This document shows, piece after piece, positions 1 through 9,031 of a stretch of 64,000 nucleotides of DNA; positions within the stretch are counted from its first letter, which is position 1; each line of letters begins with the position of its first letter. Position numbers and translations under genes: made by a program. The DNA is from a halophilic archaeon SHRA6 (lineage in GTDB: Archaea > Halobacteriota > Halobacteria > Halobacteriales > Haloferacaceae). The stretch lies in the NCBI GenBank assembly GCA_005239175.1, contig ML241294.1, forward strand, positions 631,275-695,274, read 5' to 3'. Under the pieces are notes generated by a model. That model did not search any database. It had not been told where the DNA came from and saw nothing but the letters and a program-made list of their open reading frames with translations.

Positions 1-1107
1 CGACTCGCCGGCCAGCGCGGTCGTTTCGATCTCGATATACCCCGAGGTGTTCTGGCTCCCAGCGTACACCTCGTCGCCCGGCGTTTTATCGACGGGTACG
101 CTCTCGCCGGTCACCGCTGACTCGTCGAGCGCACTGTGGCCCTCAATCACCTGGCCGTCGATCGGGACCGTCTCGCCGGGGCGGACGAGCACGGTCTCAC
201 CGACTTCGATCTCTTCGACCGGGACGGTGACCTCCTCGCCGTCACGTTCGACGGTTGCGGTGTCCGGCGAGAGTTCGATCAGTTCCTCGAGTGAGTTTCG
301 CGCACGGTCGATCGAGTACCGCTCTAACAGCTCCGCAACGCTGTACAGCGTCGCAAGCGTCGCGGCCTCAAACGGCAGCCCGACGGCAAACGCGCCGAGG
401 ATACCCGCGCTCATCAACAGGTCGATGTCGAGTTGGCGGGTCCGCGCGGAGTAGTAGCCGTTCCGAAGGATTGCTGTCCCGGCGACGAGCGCGCCGAGGG
501 TGTACGCGATCCAGTCGGGCGCGATCGTCCACAGCCACACCTCCGCGAAGACCACGTTGAGCGAAGGGACAATCCACTCGAAGAGTACCCCGGTTGCGAG
601 CATGACCGCACCGATCGCCGTCGTGTACGCCCGTCGGGTTCGGAAGATCGACTCGCTGTCGTCGGCCTCACCTTGTTCGACCGTGTAGCCAGCGCCCTCG
701 ATCGCTGCGATCAACCCACCAGTGGTCGTCTCGGTGCTGTCATACTCGACAACGACGACGCCGCTCGTGGGGCGGGTGTCGATCGACCGAACCCCCGATT
801 TGGTAGAGAGCGCCGACTCGACCTTGCCGGCACAGGACGCACAGTCCATCTCCGGCACAGAGAACCGCTCAGTCTGAGTCGATTCGACGGCGTAGCCGGT
901 GTCTTCGACCAGCGCCTCAATTGTGGATTCGTCAATCAACTCGGGATCGTACTCCACGACGAGCGTCCCTGCGGTGACCTGCGGTCGGATCGACAACACG
1001 CCCGGGGTCTCTGCGAGTCCACGCTCGATTTTCGCCGCACAGGAGCGACAGTCCATGTCGGGAACTGACAGCCGGAGGGTGTGCGAGCGATCGGCTGCGG
1101 TCGTCAT
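1..1107 (-). CDS. Heavy-metal P1B-type ATPase, N-terminal part (cut by window edge)
   Basis: The first 369 residues of a P1B-type metal efflux or transport ATPase; the phosphorylation and nucleotide-binding domains lie beyond position 1. Two heavy-metal-associated domains come first, each with a metal-binding pair: MDCRSC (Cys20, Cys23) and MDCASC (Cys89, Cys92). Transmembrane helices follow around residues 135-230. The actuator loop TGES is at residues 333-336. The MDC form of the metal site is more often seen in Zn/Cd/Pb exporters, whereas Cu exporters usually have MTC, so the metal is left open. The ATG at 1107 is followed directly by the first metal-binding domain. The upstream stretch is AT-rich (attatattaatt, about 1127-1140) and divergent from the next gene, consistent with a promoter. 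Confidence 0.9.
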   Translation of the reverse strand, partial: MTTAADRSHTLRLSVPDMDCRSCAAKIERGLAETPGVLSIRPQVTAGTLVVEYDPELIDESTIEALVEDTGYAVESTQTERFSVPEMDCASCAGKVESALSTKSGVRSIDTRPTSGVVVVEYDSTETTTGGLIAAIEGAGYTVEQGEADDSESIFRTRRAYTTAIGAVMLATGVLFEWIVPSLNVVFAEVWLWTIAPDWIAYTLGALVAGTAILRNGYYSARTRQLDIDLLMSAGILGAFAVGLPFEAATLATLYSVAELLERYSIDRARNSLEELIELSPDTATVERDGEEVTVPVEEIEVGETVLVRPGETVPIDGQVIEGHSALDESAVTGESVPVDKTPGDEVYAGSQNTSGYIEIETTALAGES

Positions 1108-1229
1108 TGTGTCGAGATACGTGCCGCAATTATATTAATTCGGCTACGAAAATACGCCCAATTTTAATAATAATTCATAATCTGTTCGGGTCGACAGGCC
1201 TTATCACCGTTGGGCACGATCGGTTCGAT

Positions 1230-1589
1230 ATGACGGACTGGTATGCGGTCGGCGTCGGCTTTCTCGTGACGCTCATCGCTGGCGTGTTGGCGACGGGTGC
1301 ACCGATCGTCGGGCACATCGGCGCGGGGATCGTCGGTGGGCTTGCGGCGGGCTACGTTGCCGGCGGCGGGCTCGCAAGCGGAGCCTGGCACGGCCTCTTG
1401 GCCGGCTCGATCGCTGGCATCGCGCTGACGGTGCTGTTTGCGATCTTCGCGGGCGTGCTGGGACTTGTCGGCGGGCCACTTGGGAGCGTCCTCGGCTTTG
1501 GCGGTGTGCTCGTTGCCGGCGTGCTCGTCACGTTCATTTTCGCACTCGACAGCGCGCTAGCGGGGGCGATCGGCGGCGTCTTCGGGTGA
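1230..1589 (+). CDS. DUF5518-like small membrane protein
   Basis: A 119-residue, Gly/Ala/Val-rich protein that is nearly all hydrophobic, with about four transmembrane helices separated by short glycine turns. It resembles the DUF5518 membrane proteins common in haloarchaea; no function is known for them. The ATG at 1230 is chosen because the protein then begins MTDWYAV and runs straight into the first helix; upstream in-frame codons look non-coding. It stands alone, divergent from the metal ATPase. Confidence 0.75.
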   Translation: MTDWYAVGVGFLVTLIAGVLATGAPIVGHIGAGIVGGLAAGYVAGGGLASGAWHGLLAGSIAGIALTVLFAIFAGVLGLVGGPLGSVLGFGGVLVAGVLVTFIFALDSALAGAIGGVFG

Positions 1590-1620
1590 GCAGATATTCT
1601 CGATCGTCGATTCGGGTTCT

Positions 1621-2151
1621 TCAGCGATCGAGATATGCTGCCTGCACCTCGACGACCTCAGTCGAGTCTGCACACGCCGCGTAGCGGCGCAATGGTTCCT
1701 CGTTCAGCTCAAGAAACGTCTCGCCCCACGTGAACTTCGCGAGAATTCGCTCAGCGTGGTCGCGATCGCCCAGAATAATAAGCGCCGCTGCCAGCGCCTC
1801 GACAGTTGTGAGCTGCATCGGTCGTCCGAAGTTTACTGGATTCGCCGCCACGAGGTACGGCAGCGCGCGATGCTCGCCGGCGAGGCTAAAGCGCGCTTCG
1901 CCGGCAGACTCCCACGAGCAATCTAACGCGACGAGTCTCCCGCCCGGTCGATCGTCGCGTTCTGTAGCGTCCGCGCCGATCGCCGACAGATCCGCTCGCG
2001 AGAGCGCCTGCTCGGCATGGGGGTTGAGCACGATCCCGTACGGCGTTGCCCGGTTGCTGCGGTGCAACGTCGCCAGATCGAACCGCGCGAGCTTTCGCGC
2101 GGTACACTTGTCGGGATCGTCGTCGCCCTCGTAGCGGATGTGCAACTCCAC
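1621..2151 (-). CDS. tsr3: 16S rRNA aminocarboxypropyltransferase Tsr3
   Basis: Tsr3 transfers the aminocarboxypropyl group of S-adenosylmethionine to a hypermodified base in small-subunit rRNA during ribosome maturation. Family hallmarks are visible: [13 protein letters not shown] near the N-terminus, LVALDCSWE in the middle, and [20 protein letters not shown] with the following AAALIILG segment. The GTG at 2151 is proposed as start (176 aa) because known archaeal members begin a few residues before this point with a similar short beta strand; the upstream ATG at 2244 would add 31 residues that overlap the divergent gene and look non-homologous. The gene is monocistronic. Confidence 0.88.
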   Translation of the reverse strand: MELHIRYEGDDDPDKCTARKLARFDLATLHRSNRATPYGIVLNPHAEQALSRADLSAIGADATERDDRPGGRLVALDCSWESAGEARFSLAGEHRALPYLVAANPVNFGRPMQLTTVEALAAALIILGDRDHAERILAKFTWGETFLELNEEPLRRYAACADSTEVVEVQAAYLDR

Positions 2152-2242
2152 GATAGAGTTTTTCGGCGATCGACGGACAAAAACGACCCGCTTGGCGGCG
2201 GTTGCGGGAACGTTCTTGTGCCAATCAGCCCAACAGCAACGC

Positions 2243-2569
2243 ATGGATCGAACCGCAGTCGTCCACGAATACTACCGATGTCTCGACGAGGGCGACTACG
2301 AGACCCTCCGCTCGCATCTCAGCGACTCGTTCACACAGTACCGCCCGGACCGGACCTTCGAAAGCCCAGCGGCCTTTGTCGCGTTCATGCGAGACGATCG
2401 ACCGATGACCGACACCACCCATCAGCTTGCGGATGTGCTCGCAAACGACCTCGGGGTGGCGGCCCACGGCACGCTGATTGGCGCCGATGGGACCGACGTG
2501 TTCGCGTTCATCGACGTGTTTCGGTTCGACGATGCGGGGGCGATCGACGCGATCGAGACGTACAGCTGA
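2243..2569 (+). CDS. SnoaL/NTF2-like fold protein
   Basis: A 108-residue single-domain protein. Its start ([20 protein letters not shown]) and the alternating helix-strand pattern fit the SnoaL-like/NTF2-like fold, seen in small isomerases, cyclases and ligand-binding proteins. No catalytic residues can be assigned. The ATG at 2243 leaves about 90 bp to the divergent tsr3 start. The function is unknown; the fold assignment rests on pattern similarity only. Confidence 0.65.
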   Translation: MDRTAVVHEYYRCLDEGDYETLRSHLSDSFTQYRPDRTFESPAAFVAFMRDDRPMTDTTHQLADVLANDLGVAAHGTLIGADGTDVFAFIDVFRFDDAGAIDAIETYS

Positions 2570-2651
2570 TCGGCGTTGCGCTCACACAGCCGGGTCCGTA
2601 GACGAAATCAGACCTTGGAGCTAAGTGGCGGCCGGCCGAACGCGCAAATAG

Positions 2652-3644
2652 ATGCCCTCCTCGTCTGAGACACCTCCTGCGGCCAGAATACAGTGTCACG
2701 AGTGCGATACGAGCCTCCCGCCGGACGCACAGTTTTGTCCGAACTGCGGCGCACAATCGCTCGGTGTGGCCGAGTGTTCCGCCTGTAGTGAGACGCTCGA
2801 TCGCGGCGATCGGTTTTGCTCGGCCTGTGGTACCCCCAGACCCGAAATTGATGCGGATGCCGCGGAGCCACACAAACAACCCCAACGCGCCACGAACGGC
2901 CAGGACTACGACGACTTCCGCGAACACGTCGAACAGCACGTTGAGGCAGGCTGGGAGATCGAACACGACTACGGCGATCGCGTCACGGTCGTCGACCGCG
3001 ACATCGGCTCGATCGGTGTCCACCTGCTGTTGTTGCTCTTTACTGGCGGTCTCGGGAACCTCGCATACGGCTGGTACAGCTACGTCAAGCGGGCTGAGCG
3101 CCGTCACCTCTCCGTCGATGACGCGAATCGATCGCCGCCGAAGCGCCGGGCTGACAATACGGACGGCCCGGTTGAGACCGCTTCGTCGTACGCGCTGTCG
3201 GTACTATTGGTGTTTCTTGCGGTCGTGTTCGGTGCGATCGCGGTCAGCGACGGCACTCTCCTGTTCGGGACCGCCGGCGCGTTGATCGGCATACTCGGGC
3301 TGGCGGTCGCGCCGCCGATCGAGCGCCAACTCAAGTGTAAACTTGGGCGTCGACACGCGATCACCGCGTTTGGCCGTACCCGGACTGTCGATCATCGAGT
3401 GGTAAAGCCGATCGACCACGTGGACGAGCCATGTGTCGTTTGTGGCGAGCAATTCGACGGCGGGATGGTCCGTCGCCGGCGCGATGAGACGGTGATCGCT
3501 GGGCTGCCGGTGTTCACCCACGAACTGGAGCACAACCACTACTGTGCGGAGTGTGCGCGATCGGAGTTCGAGGAGACGAGCGCTGACCCACCGGCCGAAC
3601 GGGGAGTCGAGACTGCGAGTACGCTGTCAGATCTCGAATCGTAG
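2652..3644 (+). CDS. Zinc-ribbon membrane protein with C-terminal cysteine cluster
   Basis: A 330-residue protein. Residues about 14-35 and 43-62 form a double zinc ribbon (CHECDTSLPPDAQFCPNCG and CSACSETLDRGDRFCSACG). A soluble region about 80-120 is followed by a hydrophobic hairpin near 115-140 and two more transmembrane helices around 178-220. The C-terminal part carries a further cysteine/histidine cluster (CVVCGEQFDGG, then HNHYCAECARSEF), probably a third metal site. The arrangement suggests a membrane-anchored scaffold or regulator; no enzymatic motif is seen. It is monocistronic and convergent with serS. Confidence 0.75.
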   Translation: MPSSSETPPAARIQCHECDTSLPPDAQFCPNCGAQSLGVAECSACSETLDRGDRFCSACGTPRPEIDADAAEPHKQPQRATNGQDYDDFREHVEQHVEAGWEIEHDYGDRVTVVDRDIGSIGVHLLLLLFTGGLGNLAYGWYSYVKRAERRHLSVDDANRSPPKRRADNTDGPVETASSYALSVLLVFLAVVFGAIAVSDGTLLFGTAGALIGILGLAVAPPIERQLKCKLGRRHAITAFGRTRTVDHRVVKPIDHVDEPCVVCGEQFDGGMVRRRRDETVIAGLPVFTHELEHNHYCAECARSEFEETSADPPAERGVETASTLSDLES

Positions 3645-3695
3645 CGGGTCACTGATAAATTGTCACCGGTTGTACGTACCGAGCCGAGCGCCGGC

Positions 3696-5075
3696 TCAGG
3701 CCTTATCGCCCGACCCAACAGCCCGCTCGCCGACTGGTTCGTGGCCCTCGATGACCGTCTGGCCGCCCATGTACGGCTGCAGCGCCTCGGGCACGTCGAC
3801 GGTTCCGTCCTCGTTTTGGTAGTATTCGAGGATCGCCACGACCACCCGCGGGATCGCCACCCCGGAGCCGTTCAGCGTGTGCAGATACTCCGCGGACTCG
3901 TGGCGCTCGGGACGGTACTGAATCCCCGCCCGTCGGGCCTGGAAGTCCTCGAAGTTCGACACCGACGACACCTCGAGCCACCGGCCGCCTTCGTCGGGAC
4001 CCTCGTCCATGTCGTCGGCGGGAGCCCACACCTCGATGTCGTACTTTTTCGACTGGGTGAAGCCCAGATCGCCCGTGCACATCTCGAGAATCCGATACGG
4101 CAGTTCGAGTCGTCTGAGAACTTCCTCGGCCTCATCGACGAGTCCCTCGAAGCGATCGTAGCTGTCCTCTGGGCGGACGAAGTTGACCATCTCGACCTTG
4201 TTGAACTGGTGGACCCGGACGATCCCGCGGGTCTCAGTGCCGTGTTCGCCGGCCTCCTGTCTGAAGTTCGGCGAGTACGCCTGGTACTTCAGCGGCAGGT
4301 CGTCGTCGAGCAGAATCTCGTCGCGGTGGAGGTTCGTCACCGGCACCTCGGCGGTCGGCAACAGCCACAGGTCGTCGTCATCGTAGGGTTCCTCGTTCGA
4401 GCCCTCTATCCGGTAGGCGTCCTCAGTGAATTTCGGGAACTGGCCGGTACCGCGCATCGAGGCGCTGTTGACCGGCAGCGGTGGGAACACGTCGACGTAC
4501 CCTTGCTCGCGGTGGACGTCGAGCATGAACTGCACTAGCGCGTGTTCGAGCCGCGCGCCGTCACCCTTCGCGAAATAAAAGCCGCCACCGGAGACCTTTG
4601 CACCGCGCTCGAAGTCGAGGATGTCGAGCTCCTCGCCGAGATCGTAGTGCGGGACGACCTCTTCGGGAAACTCACGAAGATTGTCGAAGCCTTCACGTCG
4701 TCGTTCGACGTTTTCGGACTCATCGGCACCGATCGGCACCGACTCGTGAGGAATCCCTGGCAGCGTCAACAGCGCCGCTTCGAGTTCGGCTTCGAGTTCG
4801 TCCGCGCGGGCTTCGACGTCCTGGAGTTCGGCTTTGAGCTCACTCGATCGCTCGATTGCCTCCTGGGCGGCGTCCTCGTCGCCTTCCTGTTTGAGCTGGC
4901 CGATCGAGCGGCTCACCTCGTTTCGCTCGTGTCTGAGGTCGTCGCCGCGGCTCTTGAGCGATCGCCACTCCTCGTCGATCTCGAGGATCCGATCGAGATC
5001 CACGTCGACCCCCTTGTTGTCGAGGGCCGCCCGGACCGTCTCGGGGTTCTCGCGAACGAACTGTCTGGACAGCAT
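3696..5075 (-). CDS. serS: Seryl-tRNA synthetase
   Basis: Charges tRNA-Ser with serine in the cytoplasm. At 459 residues it has normal length for the bacterial/haloarchaeal-type enzyme. Residues about 1-115 form the antiparallel coiled-coil arm that contacts the long variable arm of tRNA-Ser. The class II core follows, with motif 2 ([18 protein letters not shown]), motif 3-associated segments ([20 protein letters not shown]) and NGSGVAIPR near the end. The ATG at 5075 begins [12 protein letters not shown], the standard N-terminus. It stands alone, convergent with the zinc-ribbon gene. Confidence 0.97.
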   Translation of the reverse strand: MLSRQFVRENPETVRAALDNKGVDVDLDRILEIDEEWRSLKSRGDDLRHERNEVSRSIGQLKQEGDEDAAQEAIERSSELKAELQDVEARADELEAELEAALLTLPGIPHESVPIGADESENVERRREGFDNLREFPEEVVPHYDLGEELDILDFERGAKVSGGGFYFAKGDGARLEHALVQFMLDVHREQGYVDVFPPLPVNSASMRGTGQFPKFTEDAYRIEGSNEEPYDDDDLWLLPTAEVPVTNLHRDEILLDDDLPLKYQAYSPNFRQEAGEHGTETRGIVRVHQFNKVEMVNFVRPEDSYDRFEGLVDEAEEVLRRLELPYRILEMCTGDLGFTQSKKYDIEVWAPADDMDEGPDEGGRWLEVSSVSNFEDFQARRAGIQYRPERHESAEYLHTLNGSGVAIPRVVVAILEYYQNEDGTVDVPEALQPYMGGQTVIEGHEPVGERAVGSGDKA

Positions 5076-5129
5076 TTGTCGTCCGTTCTTCGGGGCGACT
5101 CAAAACGGTATCGGGTCCGAAGGCGATCG

Positions 5130-5513
5130 TTATGCAATCCGCGCGTCGACGAGTCCGTGGATGAGAAGGTACGTCCCGAAGGCGGCCATGAGCAGCCCGC
5201 CAAATTGCGTTCCGGCGGTCCCAAGGGCACCGACAGCGTCAGTTCCGTACAAAAGCGGCGCACCCATGAACCAGATGCCGAAGACGGCCGACAGCGACGC
5301 AGCAGGTATTCCGACGGCGTGGTGAGCTCGAAGCAGCTGTATCGTCCGGATCGTGAACACGAATCCAAGCAGCCCACTCGCGACGATGCTTCCGAGGAAG
5401 GCCTGTGAGGACGCTCCCGCCACAGGGGCGAGGACTGCAATCACGTTTCCGAGGACGATGCCACCAGCGCTAGCCGTCAAAAACCCAGCCGACGGCTCCG
5501 AAAGCATACCCAT
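5130..5513 (-). CDS. Small four-helix membrane protein
   Basis: A 127-residue hydrophobic protein with about four transmembrane segments: ASAGGIVLGNVIAVLAPVAG, IVASGLLGFVFTI, VGIPAASLSAVFGIWFMGAP and FGGLLMAAFGTYLLIHGL. No family is recognised. The start is set at the ATG at 5513 (MGMLSEP) because longer readings enter a polar, arginine-rich segment unlike a haloarchaeal protein; the ATG two codons later is an alternative. It sits between serS and a cytoplasmic protein gene, same strand, with an 82-bp gap to the latter. Confidence 0.6.
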   Translation of the reverse strand: MGMLSEPSAGFLTASAGGIVLGNVIAVLAPVAGASSQAFLGSIVASGLLGFVFTIRTIQLLRAHHAVGIPAASLSAVFGIWFMGAPLLYGTDAVGALGTAGTQFGGLLMAAFGTYLLIHGLVDARIA

Positions 5514-5595
5514 ACGCAAGGAAGGAATTGGATGCTGAAAAAACCCGACAAGCGTGAGTGAGCTCCTGAGAGAATCAGCGGTGGCAGTCACCAAG

Positions 5596-6075
5596 CTACT
5601 GGTCCGGCAGTAGCGGCCCGATCTCGTGATGCGTGAATACGACGCGCCGATCGCCCGAGAGCGGCCGGATCGCCGTCGACATGTGACCCGCATCACGGGC
5701 AGCGTCGATCATCGTTTCGGCCTCGTGGATTCCGTAGTACGCTGGCAGACAGACCGCGCGTTTGTCCTCGCTCGCTTTCAGGACAAGCACTAACAGCATC
5801 ACGCCGTCTCGAACCGCGCCGTAGGCCTCGTAACTATCCACAGCTTCGTCGTCAATCGACGCCTCCAACGTACGGAACTCGTCGCCGGGGACGAGTACGG
5901 AGAGGCCGACAAATCCGCGCTCGCCGCCGCCGTTCGCCGGCAGGGCGGTCACGTCGCCGACTGTCAACGACTGGACGTCCCAGCCGTCAGCCTCCAGTTC
6001 GGCGGCCGTTGCGTCCCGATCGCTGATGAGTTCGTCCCACACCGCCGAGGCAACCCGCGCAGGCCGATCAGTCAT
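5596..6075 (-). CDS. Conserved haloarchaeal cytoplasmic protein
   Basis: A 159-residue acidic soluble protein beginning MTDRPARVASAVWDELISDR. Alternating helix and strand segments, including VRDGVMLLVLVLKASEDKRAVCLPA, suggest one alpha/beta domain. No catalytic motif is recognised and no function is proposed. The frame stays open far upstream, but codons before 6075 overlap the divergent gene at 6217 and lack haloarchaeal protein character, so the ATG at 6075 is used. Confidence 0.65.
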   Translation of the reverse strand: MTDRPARVASAVWDELISDRDATAAELEADGWDVQSLTVGDVTALPANGGGERGFVGLSVLVPGDEFRTLEASIDDEAVDSYEAYGAVRDGVMLLVLVLKASEDKRAVCLPAYYGIHEAETMIDAARDAGHMSTAIRPLSGDRRVVFTHHEIGPLLPDQ

Positions 6076-6216
6076 GCGAGAGGGTGGTCGGTCGATCGGG
6101 CTAAAGCTTCGGGTTCCGATCGGAATCTGAAGCGCTATTCCGATCGGACCGTCACACAGTCCGCCTCGTGGTTCGATCGGCGAACGTTGATTTGTCCCGC
6201 CTTCGTACACCCGATA

Positions 6217-6732
6217 ATGCCATCCGGATTGAGCCGATATCAGCTGGTGCTTGCGTTCGGTGTCGGCTTCGGCCTGCTGGCCGTCGCCGCCGGTGTCGGC
6301 GGATTGTACGTCGTTTTGACTACTGATGCCACAAGCCCGATCGGCGAGGACCCGCTCTCTGAGTTCCGCTGTGAACTCGACGGCGACCCAGAACCCACAC
6401 ACGGTGGCGAGTACACGATCGATCAGACAATCCAGAATGGAACCGGTATCGACGGCGTTAGCAGCAACCAGTCCGGCGACAACGCCACCGTCGAGATCGA
6501 AGTCGACGGGACAATTCTGAACGCATCCGCGAGTCGTCCGGGAGACGATTCGCCGCCGACGGTCTCGATCGATCGCGAAAACGCCACCGTCACCGTTACT
6601 GCCGCCGACAGCGCGCCGTTTCGGCTCTGGATCGACGTGACCCGAGATGGTGCGGTACTCCGGCACGAACACGATCTCTGCGCTGGCGGGGATGAGTCGG
6701 CGTCGCTATCGGCGGACGTTGTGTCCGGGTAG
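6217..6732 (+). CDS. Membrane-anchored secreted protein
   Basis: A 171-residue protein with one N-terminal hydrophobic helix (about residues 9-31) followed by a polar acidic ectodomain of beta-strand character. Several Asn-x-Ser/Thr sequons (NGT, NAT, NAS) could be N-glycosylated outside the cell. Two cysteines, in FRCELDG and in the C-terminal DLCAGG, may form a disulfide. No family is recognised. The last 27 bp overlap the convergent pyrC gene. Confidence 0.65.
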   Translation: MPSGLSRYQLVLAFGVGFGLLAVAAGVGGLYVVLTTDATSPIGEDPLSEFRCELDGDPEPTHGGEYTIDQTIQNGTGIDGVSSNQSGDNATVEIEVDGTILNASASRPGDDSPPTVSIDRENATVTVTAADSAPFRLWIDVTRDGAVLRHEHDLCAGGDESASLSADVVSG

Positions 6733-8040
6733 TTCGCCGAACCGCTCTGTCGTCCGATCGGCGGCGTCGACCGGTGCGGAGTCGGGTGCTTGCTCGTAGA
6801 CGACCGCCCCACGGACGATCGTCAGCTCTGGGAATATCCCCTCGAATCCCTCGTACGGCGTCCACCCACACTTCGAGTGCAGTTCGTCCCCGCGGATCGA
6901 ACGTGGACGGTCTGGATCGTACAGCGCCACATCCGCATCGCGGCCGGGTTCGATCCGGCCCTTCTGGGAGAGATTGAAAATCCGCGCCGGATTCGTCGCA
7001 ACCAGATCACGGACCCGTTCGTAGTCCCAGTGGCCTTCTGTGGCGGCCGTCAAAAGCAGCGGAACCATCGTCTCGACGCCGGGGACGCCGCTTGGTGCGT
7101 CCCAGAGCCCTTGTTGCTTTTCGGCCGTGGTGTGCGGCGCGTGATCGGTGGCGATGATATCAACGGTACCGTCTGCGACCCGATCGAACACCGCTTGCCG
7201 GCGTTCTTCGCTGCGCAGCGGCGGGTTCATCCGCCCGAAGGTCCCGAGTTCGTCGAGATCATCTCTGGAGAGAAACAGGTGGTGCGGGCAGACCTCACAG
7301 GTCGCCCCGCCGGCGGTCGCGGCGTCGATCCCCTCGGGCGTCGAGGTGTGGGCGATATGGATCGACGCCGCCGAGTCGCGGCCCACGTCCACGGCACGTT
7401 CGATCGCCGCCACTTCCGCCGCCGCAGTTCGGTAGGCGCTCCACAGGTCGGCGTTCGCATCCTTTCCCGTTCCACCGGCGTCGCGATCGCGCTGTGACTC
7501 GTCGAACCGCGTCGCGTCCTCTGCGTGAACCGTGACGGGCACCCCGTGTTCGCCAGCACGTTCGACCGCGTCCGCGAATAGGTCAAGGTCGATCCCCATC
7601 TCGCCCGTTGAATCCGCGAGAAACACCTCCCCGAGCGCGCAGATCGGTCGATTGAACAGCGACTCGGGATCCCACTCGGGGGTCACCCCGCCGTTGAGGC
7701 CGTAGTCCACAAGCGACGCTTCTGCTGCGGTCGCCTTGCGATCGAACGACGCGCCGTCGATCGTCGGCGGCGCTGTGTTGGGCTGATCAATCACGGTCGT
7801 TACCCCGCCGGCTGCAGCGCTTTGTGAGCCCGTCTCGAACGTTTCCTTGTGAGTGAACCCCGGCTGTCGGAAGTGGACGTGTGCGTCGATCGCGCCGGGC
7901 AACAACAGCTTCCCGTCGGCGTCGATCAGCCGTTCGTGGTCGAACAAATCGAGAGACGGCTCGACGGCGGCGATCGTCTCCCCGTCGATACGTACGTCGA
8001 CCGTCCGGCCGTCCGCCAACGTCGCGTCGGTGATAAGCAT
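6706..8040 (-). CDS. pyrC: Dihydroorotase
   Basis: Catalyses the reversible cyclisation of N-carbamoyl-aspartate to dihydroorotate in pyrimidine synthesis. The 444-residue length fits class I amidohydrolases. The metal-binding HxH lies in GAIDAHVHFRQPGFTHKE, later ligands in VTVHAED and IHIAHTSTPEG, and the catalytic Asp in IIATDHAPHT. MLITDATLADGRTVDVRI is the standard N-terminal beta strand. The gene's 3' end overlaps the secreted-protein gene by 27 bp. The related allantoinase is less likely given the overall fit to archaeal PyrC. Confidence 0.93.
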   Translation of the reverse strand: MLITDATLADGRTVDVRIDGETIAAVEPSLDLFDHERLIDADGKLLLPGAIDAHVHFRQPGFTHKETFETGSQSAAAGGVTTVIDQPNTAPPTIDGASFDRKATAAEASLVDYGLNGGVTPEWDPESLFNRPICALGEVFLADSTGEMGIDLDLFADAVERAGEHGVPVTVHAEDATRFDESQRDRDAGGTGKDANADLWSAYRTAAAEVAAIERAVDVGRDSAASIHIAHTSTPEGIDAATAGGATCEVCPHHLFLSRDDLDELGTFGRMNPPLRSEERRQAVFDRVADGTVDIIATDHAPHTTAEKQQGLWDAPSGVPGVETMVPLLLTAATEGHWDYERVRDLVATNPARIFNLSQKGRIEPGRDADVALYDPDRPRSIRGDELHSKCGWTPYEGFEGIFPELTIVRGAVVYEQAPDSAPVDAADRTTERFGELPGHNVRR

Positions 8041-8121
8041 ACGCGATACTCCGCGAGTGACCGTCCTAAAGCCGGCGGCTTCGAGGCGGCTTCGAGGCGG
8101 CTTCGAGGCGGCGGCGATCGC

Positions 8122-8856
8122 TCACGTCTCAGGGACGACAGATGCGATATCGACGAGCTCTGGGTCGGCGCCTGCGAGTTCCTGTTCGATCGCCCGGATA
8201 ACCGTCTCTGGGGCATCCGTGCCGCCTGCGGCTTCAACCGAGCCGACCGACGCCGGTGCAAACGGTACTGAGAGTGCCCCGTAGACAGGGGAGAGCACGT
8301 CGGCGATCGACTCTTGATCCGCCGCTGAAACGGTTACACAGCCGGAGACGAGCGCCGCACCGGCCGTGACCCGCTGGGCGATCCCGGCGATCTTCCCGAC
8401 CGAACCCGTCCCCTGTATGGAGTGTGCACCGGGACAGTACGATCGATCCGGCTCACCCGGACGGACCGACGCGCCCGTCCGTTCGAGCGCGGCGATGATC
8501 GTCTCTACGGCCGCGTCGTATCTGTCGTCCATTCCACGTCTGATGTCCTCGATCGGCTGGACGTGCGCGAACGCGACGACGCTGCCCGTGTAGGCGACTG
8601 CCCGACCGCCCACAGACCGCTCAATCGGCAGATATCCATGCGATTTGGCGATCGTCCGGGCTTCCTCGTATCCGTCACGTTGGGCGTCTCGGCGGCCGAA
8701 CGCGAGCTGGCGGGCCGGTGTCCATACACGAACGATCGACTCATCGGTCTCTGCGCTGCGATCGAGTAGCGCGGCCGTCGCTCGACGATCCACATCGATC
8801 GATTCCAGTCGCCCGCGACAGCAGATCACGGCTGCTCTTTTGGTCGCCGATCGCAT
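8122..8856 (-). CDS. Lipoate-protein ligase family protein
   Basis: A 244-residue protein of the biotin/lipoate ligase (BPL/LplA/LipB) fold. Supporting segments are VRVWTPARQLAFGRRD near residue 45, RSVGGRAVAYTGSVVAFAHV (the RxxGG-type substrate loop with Gly-Arg) and YCPGAHSIQGTGSVGKIAGI. Members attach lipoate or octanoate to 2-oxoacid dehydrogenase or glycine-cleavage proteins; the exact substrate cannot be read from sequence. The chosen start at 8856 lies inside the first unit of a 34-bp tandem repeat that supplies an ATG in every unit, each in a different frame. Confidence 0.8.
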   Translation of the reverse strand: MRSATKRAAVICCRGRLESIDVDRRATAALLDRSAETDESIVRVWTPARQLAFGRRDAQRDGYEEARTIAKSHGYLPIERSVGGRAVAYTGSVVAFAHVQPIEDIRRGMDDRYDAAVETIIAALERTGASVRPGEPDRSYCPGAHSIQGTGSVGKIAGIAQRVTAGAALVSGCVTVSAADQESIADVLSPVYGALSVPFAPASVGSVEAAGGTDAPETVIRAIEQELAGADPELVDIASVVPET

Positions 8857-8945
8857 AGCTGTTTTCCGGCGCGGCTGCAGCAAATCGCATAGCTGTTTTC
8901 CGGCGTGGCTGCAGCAAATCGCATAGCTGTTTTCCGGCGTGGCCA
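8851..8945. repeat. 34-bp tandem repeat over the ligase start region
   Basis: Nearly perfect tandem copies begin at 8851, 8885 and 8919 (the last one partial). The unit runs tcgcatagctgttttccggc and continues gyggctgcagcaaa. On the minus strand each unit reads GGAAAACAGCTATGCGA, so each supplies an ATG about 34 bases apart and therefore in a new frame. Only the ATG at 8856 is in frame with the ligase gene. Copy-number change here would alter the 5' leader, not the protein. Confidence 0.92.
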
Positions 8946-9031
8946 CAGTGAGTCTGATTTGTCCCGCCAACCACACGCAGGCTCGGAAAAACCGCGCAGA
9001 TATTGAGGATGTAACTCATAACCCAATCCGA

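Noticed and set aside
3660-4538. Long plus-strand frame opposite serS
   Set aside because: Antisense of a conserved synthetase; no independent support.
6076-6672. N-terminal extension of the protein at 5596-6075
   Set aside because: It runs antisense through the divergent secreted-protein gene and lacks haloarchaeal composition.
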